Part shown: piece after piece, positions 14,841-20,436 of the stretch | Layout of the letters: each line of letters begins with the position of its first letter | Numbering within the stretch: position 1 is the first letter of the stretch | Assembly: GCF_000330505.1 (NCBI RefSeq) | Contig: NW_004440240.1 | Location: 58,976 to 79,411 of the forward strand | Length of the DNA: 20,436 bases | Reading direction: 5' to 3' | DNA from: Entamoeba invadens IP1 | Taxonomy: Eukaryota; Evosea; Mastigamoebida; Endamoebidae | Position numbers and translations under genes: made by a program | Notes under the pieces: generated by a model | Databases searched by the model: none | Told to the model about the DNA's origin: nothing | The model's input: only the letters and a program-made list of their open reading frames with translations

Positions 14841-17800
14841 ATGAGCTTTAAATTCATGATAAATTCACATATATTGATACACCTTTTAATTTTGTATGTA
14901 ATGGGTATTAATGACTGGTGTGAAGTTAATGGTGTCATTTCTTGGTACAATAACGTTGAAAAGTGTTTCAGAGATTATTGGAATTGCAATAAAGATACTT
15001 TCATTTTTGGAAACGGGTGTTGTATGGGAGATATAAAAACATTCGAAGAAATTACACCTGGTGGGAATGAGTATAGAATTTTCCAGTTTATAGATTATCA
15101 TGTGATTAATTTAAAAACTTTATTTATTCGAGAAAAATATTCATATCACAGTTTCTATATCCAAGAACGTGCAAGACCTGACGGTTTATTTGTTTCTGTG
15201 GGGTGTTTTAATAATGAAACTTTTTGTCGGAAATCCGTTGATAATGGCAAAATTCTTGGTATTGATCTTCATTTTAAAGCCATTTCAATCTACTCAGATA
15301 TCAAGGAAAACATCAGAATTGATAATTATATCACAAGAATAGACAAACCCCCACAACTTTTTATTGATGGAAAAGAAAAACCAAATTATGTTGAATTTCT
15401 TTTTAAATATTTGGACATCTATGGACAACAATATTCTCAACTCAGATTTTTATTTACAGGAAATGTAGATGAAGAGAATGTAAAAGTGAAATACGAAAAG
15501 TTAATTAATAACAAATATTTTACTGGAAGATCAGTGTGTGAACGAAATGGGTACAAAAGATTTTTAGCTGTTCTTGATGAAAAAATAACAGGCAATGTGA
15601 CGACAACTTGTGGTTGTAAACGAGAAAACGACATGGAAATAATAGAAGATTATAATTGGACATTTCCAGATTGTAGATACAACTCATCTTTATTTGATTT
15701 GGATTTAACAACTGATAATTTAGAATCACAGATTAATGTGAATGTTCAAATTTCAAAATGGTATTCTGTTATCTTCTCTACATTTAATAATTACTTTTTA
15801 AACTCCATAAGCAAAACAAATTCAATTTTGACTTTTGAAAAGTTTGATATGAACCAAAACACAACGGTCGTTTTTAATATAAACGTTTTGATTAACAATT
15901 TGCAGATCAATTCAATTGGGATGTATCAATTTTCATATGATTTGAATGTTATGAATGTTGTGTATAACGAGGAATTTAAAAATGCAATTCTTTTTGTTAT
16001 AAAAGGAAAATTGACAAATAAAAATAACGTTTTAAGTTCTTGTGGATTTAGAGCATTTTACACCAACAATGATGGGTATATGTGTTATTGTAATTACACT
16101 CAAGGAACTTGGGACCCATCATCTGAGAATGCTTTATATAAAGGAGATTGCTTTAACTACACAACACAGTCTGAATTGATATTACAACTTAAAACGGATA
16201 AATACACTTTGACAGATGATCAAAATTGGAAACAAATAAACGTTCTCGATAGGACTTTAACTATTAATGGTGATCATGAATTAATTGTGTCATTTATTAA
16301 ACTTGAAAGAGACCTCCTTCTATATACAAAAATGACTGTCAAGAGTGAAATACAATTTGTTAAAAACACGCATTGTATTGTGAAAAAAGGAGGTTCATTA
16401 GCTATCGAACAAAACGTACAAATTTTATTGAATGATGTCACAAACAACATAAATTACAATGGAAAAATACAAATTGAAAGAGGAGGAGTTTTTGAATGTA
16501 CAAAATTATCAAAAGCAATCAGATGGTTAAACACACGTCCAACCGACTTTTGCGTTGAATTAATTTCATTTCAAACCTATCAAAATAGAATATTCACGTT
16601 ATCTAATTCTATTTTTATTCAAAACAAATTAGTGAGAGTCTGTCCAAATGGCGTTTCTTTATCACAAAAAACTTGTTGTAATTTTACTGGGAATAACATA
16701 GACGATTATCAAAGTTATGAAAACAAAGTACTTCATTGCCCAATTAATACTGAAAATGCTACTCTTGTAATCAAAAATAAATACTTGAAACAACCGAGCG
16801 ATTTCAAAGGTGTGTTTAGTCAATACTACCAAAACTATAAACAAATAACATTCGAGAAGAAACAAAACTGGAACACACAATTTAATGAAACAAAAGAAAC
16901 TATATTAATGATATCGAAAAATTCTTTAAATAAAGGAAATTATAAACTGCTTTCTGGAACATCAAAATTGTTTCTTGGCACCAATTTTGGTTTTGAAATA
17001 TCCACTCAAAAATTAAATTCCAAATCAGCTCAAAATGACTTGGTAATAACCAGTGACACTAACTATCCATGTAAATCGTTGGAAGCAAAAGCAGTTGGTA
17101 ATTACAATTCAATGTGTTTAGCGTGTAACAATTCGTATTATCTTTTTAACAATATATGTAGTCCTATATCAAAATATTGTGATAACATTTATACAACTAA
17201 GACATATTCAATCTGTGAAGAATGTAAATTAGGTTATGAAGCAAATAGAAACAACTGTGTACAGTGTGGGTCTCAATGTCAACATTGTTCTAATAACAAG
17301 TGTGTACTTTGTAAAAGGAATTACTACTTTAATAACAATGGCATTTGTACTCGAACAAATGACGCAAAAGGAAATATTGTGTTATACGAGTTACAAAGTA
17401 TAAGAAAGTGTATTATTGGATATTACAGTTCATTAGTAAAATGTCTTCCATGTTCAGATAATTGCATTCAATGTTACAACTCTACACTTTGCCAAATTTG
17501 CAACACTAAAAGCTTTTTAGTTGAAAATGAGACTTCCAAATTTTGTGAAATACAGAGTAATGTTGAACTCTCCAGTAACACTAAAGTGATCTTCTGCAAA
17601 AATTCGTTTTATTTAAATTATGAAGAAAATGTGTGTGAAAACTGTTCTATGAAATATGGCGAATTGTGTGATTCTTGTGATTCCAAAATGTGTTTTAATT
17701 GTTCTCAAAATGGTATTATTAACGCAATAACAGGACAATGTGAAGTACTTTCAGAAACAAGTTGTCAAATGACACCAAATACTTTTTGCACGATTTGTGC

Positions 17801-19970
17801 AACAACCAATTATTCAATCAATTCCAGCGGCTTTTGTGACATCAATACAAACTGTTTAGTATCTTGGAAAAACGAAAACTGTCAAGTATGTGACGAAGGG
17901 TATTTCCATGATGTCAATAACTCATGTATAACGATAGAAACACAACATGATAAGTGTATTAAATTAACACCTGAAAAAGACCGATGTTACCAGTGTAAAA
18001 CTGGGTACTATCTTTCAAACAATTATTGTGAAAAATGTTTTAATAACTGTATCGATTGTTACAATGAAAGACAGTGTCTTTTGTGTGAAGATGGATATTA
18101 TTTACAAGATAATGGATCGTGTGCACTCATTTCTGGTATATCAAATCATTGTAATAGACTTATAAAAGGTGGTTCCTCGTGCGCGCTTTGTGATTTTAAA
18201 TACTTTAGAAACGCCAAAGGTATGTGCGAGAAGTGCATAGAAAGTTGTGCTAATTGTAATCAGAATTCCACGTGTCTTAATTGTGAAAAAGAAAATTATT
18301 TATTAACAGATTCGACCAAATGTGTTTCTTATGAAGAATTGGTGAATTGCACATCAAAAAGTCAGAGTGGTTGTCTGTTGTGTGATACAGGTTTTTATAT
18401 TGACAATCAAAGGTGTCTGCCTTGTAATTCAAAAACAGATAATTGTACTGAGTGTGTGCAATATGGAGTTTGTGTGCTTTGTGAAGACTCTTTAATTCTT
18501 AAAGGTGAGAAGTGTATTCCAATGAGTGGAGTTTCAAAATGTGTCGAAATTGTCAATTCGAAATGTTCAAAGTGTTCTTTTTGGTATATTCCAGAATCTT
18601 CAGGGACGTCTTGTAATTCACGAGCGGTGTGGTGGGTCATATTTATAAGTGTTTTGTTCATAGTGATAATAATACTAACACTCATCTTATTAACACTCTT
18701 ACTCATTTTAAAGGTGTTACAACACAAAAGGCAAGAAGAAGAAAGAAAGAAAACTTGTCTCTTTGTTATGAGTAGTTCCAATGTCAAATTTATGAAGACT
18801 TCAAACCAAGAAATTGTTGTTAACATGAAAGAAATACAATTTGAAAGTGACTCATTTGGCGACATCAAAGTTGGTGAAGAAACGCGTGAATTGATCTGTG
18901 TTGGCAATATCTCCAAAAACACTGTAAAAGTACAGTTTTCTTCAAAAGAAAGCAATTATAAATACTCATTTAGAACACAACCAAAAGTTATAGCTATTCC
19001 AAAAGGAAAAGCGTGTGAATTTGAAATATTTTTAACGCCAAACTGTTCGACTAAAATAAACGACAAAATTCTTTTATTCTCTGCAAATTTGAAAAGTGGA
19101 AAGACCACTGAAATTCAAATTCAAATTACAGCGAAAACTGAGATATCAACTAAATTAGACCCAGATGAGTTAATTGACAATAAAAAAGTTGGTGAAGGTA
19201 GTTTTGGGATTGTTTATCAAGGGGAGTTCAGAGGGAGTGACGTTGCCATAAAGAAGATGAAAGAGATGAATCAGAGTGATAAGGCCATACAAGAGTTTGA
19301 GAAGGAAGTTGCCATGTTAGACAAGTTTAGAAGTGAATATATAATTCACTTTTATGGTGCCGTGTTTATACCAAATAAGATTTGTATTGTAACTGAATTT
19401 GCTCAATATGGGAGTGTTAGAGACTTAATGAAACACATGAAAAACGAAGAGATTGCGGTTAACATGAAAGTCAAATTGTGTTTAGATGCGTCTAAAGGTA
19501 TTTTGTATTTACATGAGAATGGGGTGTTACATAGAGATATAAAACCAGACAATTTCCTTGTGTTTTCACTTGATTCAAACGACAAGGTCAATGCTAAATT
19601 GACGGATTTTGGAAGTGCAAGAAATGTGAATCAACTTGTTTCTAATATGACATTCACTAAGGGAATTGGTACACCAAAATACATGGCGCCTGAGGTCTTA
19701 AACAAAGAAAAATACACAAAAGGCGCAGACGTCTTTTCATTTGCTATTTCAATGTATGAAGTGTTTATCTGGAAAGACCCATTCCCTAAAGACAAATTTA
19801 TTTTTCCATGGTCAATTGCAGATTTTATTAGTGCTGGAAAACGATTTGAAAGACCAGAAGAAATCCCAATAAAACTGTTTGATATTTTAAATATGATGTG
19901 GGAACAAAATACACAAGAAAGATGCGATATAAAGGAAACTATCGAAATGCTTGAAAATTACTTGAATTGA
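14841..19970 (+). CDS. Transmembrane receptor-like kinase (TMK) with CXXC ectodomain
   Basis: 1709 residues from ATG 14841; the frame runs up to a TTG at 14814 that is not a credible start, and ATG 14856 is an alternative. A signal peptide (LIHLLILYVMG) is followed by a beta-rich, Asn-glycosylation-rich N-terminal region (to about 740) with three loose Cys modules near 257, 415 and 612, and then CXXC repeats (about 743-1255) ending CSKCSFW. The membrane segment starts WWVIFISVL at 1264 and is followed by HKRQEEERKK. The juxtamembrane region (about 1310-1440) leads to a complete kinase: GEGSFG (1451), VAIKK (Lys 1471), HRDIKPDN (Asp 1566), DFG (1589) and APE (1618), matching TKL-type TMKs. Catalytic residues are all present, so it should be active. 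TMKs are thought to sense surroundings at the plasma membrane; the ligand is unknown. Confidence 0.92.
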   Translation: MSFKFMINSHILIHLLILYVMGINDWCEVNGVISWYNNVEKCFRDYWNCNKDTFIFGNGCCMGDIKTFEEITPGGNEYRIFQFIDYHVINLKTLFIREKYSYHSFYIQERARPDGLFVSVGCFNNETFCRKSVDNGKILGIDLHFKAISIYSDIKENIRIDNYITRIDKPPQLFIDGKEKPNYVEFLFKYLDIYGQQYSQLRFLFTGNVDEENVKVKYEKLINNKYFTGRSVCERNGYKRFLAVLDEKITGNVTTTCGCKRENDMEIIEDYNWTFPDCRYNSSLFDLDLTTDNLESQINVNVQISKWYSVIFSTFNNYFLNSISKTNSILTFEKFDMNQNTTVVFNINVLINNLQINSIGMYQFSYDLNVMNVVYNEEFKNAILFVIKGKLTNKNNVLSSCGFRAFYTNNDGYMCYCNYTQGTWDPSSENALYKGDCFNYTTQSELILQLKTDKYTLTDDQNWKQINVLDRTLTINGDHELIVSFIKLERDLLLYTKMTVKSEIQFVKNTHCIVKKGGSLAIEQNVQILLNDVTNNINYNGKIQIERGGVFECTKLSKAIRWLNTRPTDFCVELISFQTYQNRIFTLSNSIFIQNKLVRVCPNGVSLSQKTCCNFTGNNIDDYQSYENKVLHCPINTENATLVIKNKYLKQPSDFKGVFSQYYQNYKQITFEKKQNWNTQFNETKETILMISKNSLNKGNYKLLSGTSKLFLGTNFGFEISTQKLNSKSAQNDLVITSDTNYPCKSLEAKAVGNYNSMCLACNNSYYLFNNICSPISKYCDNIYTTKTYSICEECKLGYEANRNNCVQCGSQCQHCSNNKCVLCKRNYYFNNNGICTRTNDAKGNIVLYELQSIRKCIIGYYSSLVKCLPCSDNCIQCYNSTLCQICNTKSFLVENETSKFCEIQSNVELSSNTKVIFCKNSFYLNYEENVCENCSMKYGELCDSCDSKMCFNCSQNGIINAITGQCEVLSETSCQMTPNTFCTICATTNYSINSSGFCDINTNCLVSWKNENCQVCDEGYFHDVNNSCITIETQHDKCIKLTPEKDRCYQCKTGYYLSNNYCEKCFNNCIDCYNERQCLLCEDGYYLQDNGSCALISGISNHCNRLIKGGSSCALCDFKYFRNAKGMCEKCIESCANCNQNSTCLNCEKENYLLTDSTKCVSYEELVNCTSKSQSGCLLCDTGFYIDNQRCLPCNSKTDNCTECVQYGVCVLCEDSLILKGEKCIPMSGVSKCVEIVNSKCSKCSFWYIPESSGTSCNSRAVWWVIFISVLFIVIIILTLILLTLLLILKVLQHKRQEEERKKTCLFVMSSSNVKFMKTSNQEIVVNMKEIQFESDSFGDIKVGEETRELICVGNISKNTVKVQFSSKESNYKYSFRTQPKVIAIPKGKACEFEIFLTPNCSTKINDKILLFSANLKSGKTTEIQIQITAKTEISTKLDPDELIDNKKVGEGSFGIVYQGEFRGSDVAIKKMKEMNQSDKAIQEFEKEVAMLDKFRSEYIIHFYGAVFIPNKICIVTEFAQYGSVRDLMKHMKNEEIAVNMKVKLCLDASKGILYLHENGVLHRDIKPDNFLVFSLDSNDKVNAKLTDFGSARNVNQLVSNMTFTKGIGTPKYMAPEVLNKEKYTKGADVFSFAISMYEVFIWKDPFPKDKFIFPWSIADFISAGKRFERPEEIPIKLFDILNMMWEQNTQERCDIKETIEMLENYLN

Positions 19971-20436
19971 TCTTATAATTATTATTATTATATTATTATA
20001 ATAATTATTATTTTTAATAAACAAAATGGTTTAATCAAATTAGAATAAGTTGCAATTATATTAGTTTTATTATAAATTAGATATTATTATTAATATATAG
20101 TTTAATTAATAATAATAAATAATAAAATTATTAAAAAAATTATAAATATCTTAGGAAATTGTTATTGTAGATTATGTAACTATTATATTAAAAATATTTT
20201 AATAACAAATTGTTCATTTTTATTCTTACTAATAATATTAATTTTTTATTAAAAAAATAACAAAATATAACAAAAAACAGAAGAGAACAAATCACAAGAA
20301 TTATGATATAAAAATTGTTCATTTTATATAATTGGAGTATTTTGTTATTCGACATTATTCTTACTGTTACAATCAAGAACAATACAAAAACAAATTAAAA
20401 ATGTGAATGAGAAAATCTCAAACAAATTGTATAATA
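19971..20436. other. AT-rich 3' flank, no gene
   Basis: Just after the TMK stop is a near-palindromic ATTATTATTATATTATTATAAT stretch (about 19978-20005) that may lie in the 3' UTR. AAATTGTTCATTTT occurs at 20207-20220 and 20312-20325, and TATTCTTACT at 20221-20230 and 20356-20365, suggesting an old local duplication. A 64-codon minus frame here is low-complexity and was not accepted. Confidence 0.5.

Noticed and set aside
18407..18955. 182-codon minus ORF inside the TMK
   Set aside because: Antisense shadow of the CXXC and membrane region of the real gene.
20188..20382. 64-codon minus ORF at the window end
   Set aside because: Low-complexity AT-driven sequence in the TMK 3' flank.
1..20436. 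CRISPR array, insertion sequence or prokaryotic operon
   Set aside because: No regularly spaced repeats, no transposase and no ribosome-binding sites; the gene families are eukaryotic.

Overview
The window reads as nuclear DNA of an Entamoeba species. The genes are intron-poor and very AT-rich. The protein families are those expanded in this genus: transmembrane kinases (TMKs) with CXXC-rich ectodomains, CXXC-rich surface antigens and BspA-like leucine-rich-repeat proteins. The GC-richer codons in some decayed genes and the large pseudogene load fit E. invadens best, but the species is inferred from style and is not proven.

Layout. Bases 1-4850 are a gene graveyard. In order they hold the end of a BspA-like LRR gene, a TMK ectodomain plus membrane segment without a kinase, two unrecognised coding scraps, a DHHC palmitoyltransferase pseudogene split by an AT-palindrome-flanked segment, an unrecognised minus-strand remnant, and a TMK juxtamembrane/kinase remnant whose catalytic Asp is gone. 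Bases 5258-9447 carry two intact genes: a 581-residue CXXC-rich surface protein with a signal peptide and a GPI-type tail, and a 627-residue BspA-like LRR protein. An AT-rich spacer with interleaved inverted repeats follows. At 10326-11948 lies an intact 540-residue protein that I read as a Maelstrom-type (MAEL) protein with two tandem MAEL folds. Next come a ubiquitin pseudogene and a tRNA-Gly(UCC) on the minus strand that shows signs of decay. About 2.2 kb of near-empty AT-rich DNA leads to a complete 1709-residue TMK at 14841-19970, and the window ends in AT-rich intergenic sequence.

How the genes relate. The window does not look like an operon or one pathway. The surface genes (CXXC protein, TMK and the TMK and LRR pseudogenes) are members of families that expand by duplication, so the graveyard looks like failed copies of the same families that survive intact downstream. 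The MAEL protein is the odd one out. It is a nuclease-fold gene tied in animals to small-RNA silencing, and it sits downstream of a fold-back sequence.

Most notable: the MAEL protein appears to hold, in one chain, one domain with all DEDDh exonuclease residues and a second domain that has lost all of them while keeping the C-x2-H-x8-C metal-site spacing. All family calls are from motif reading only. Several ORFs open with TTG or GTG, which are not expected starters here, so starts were moved to the first in-frame ATG where one exists.
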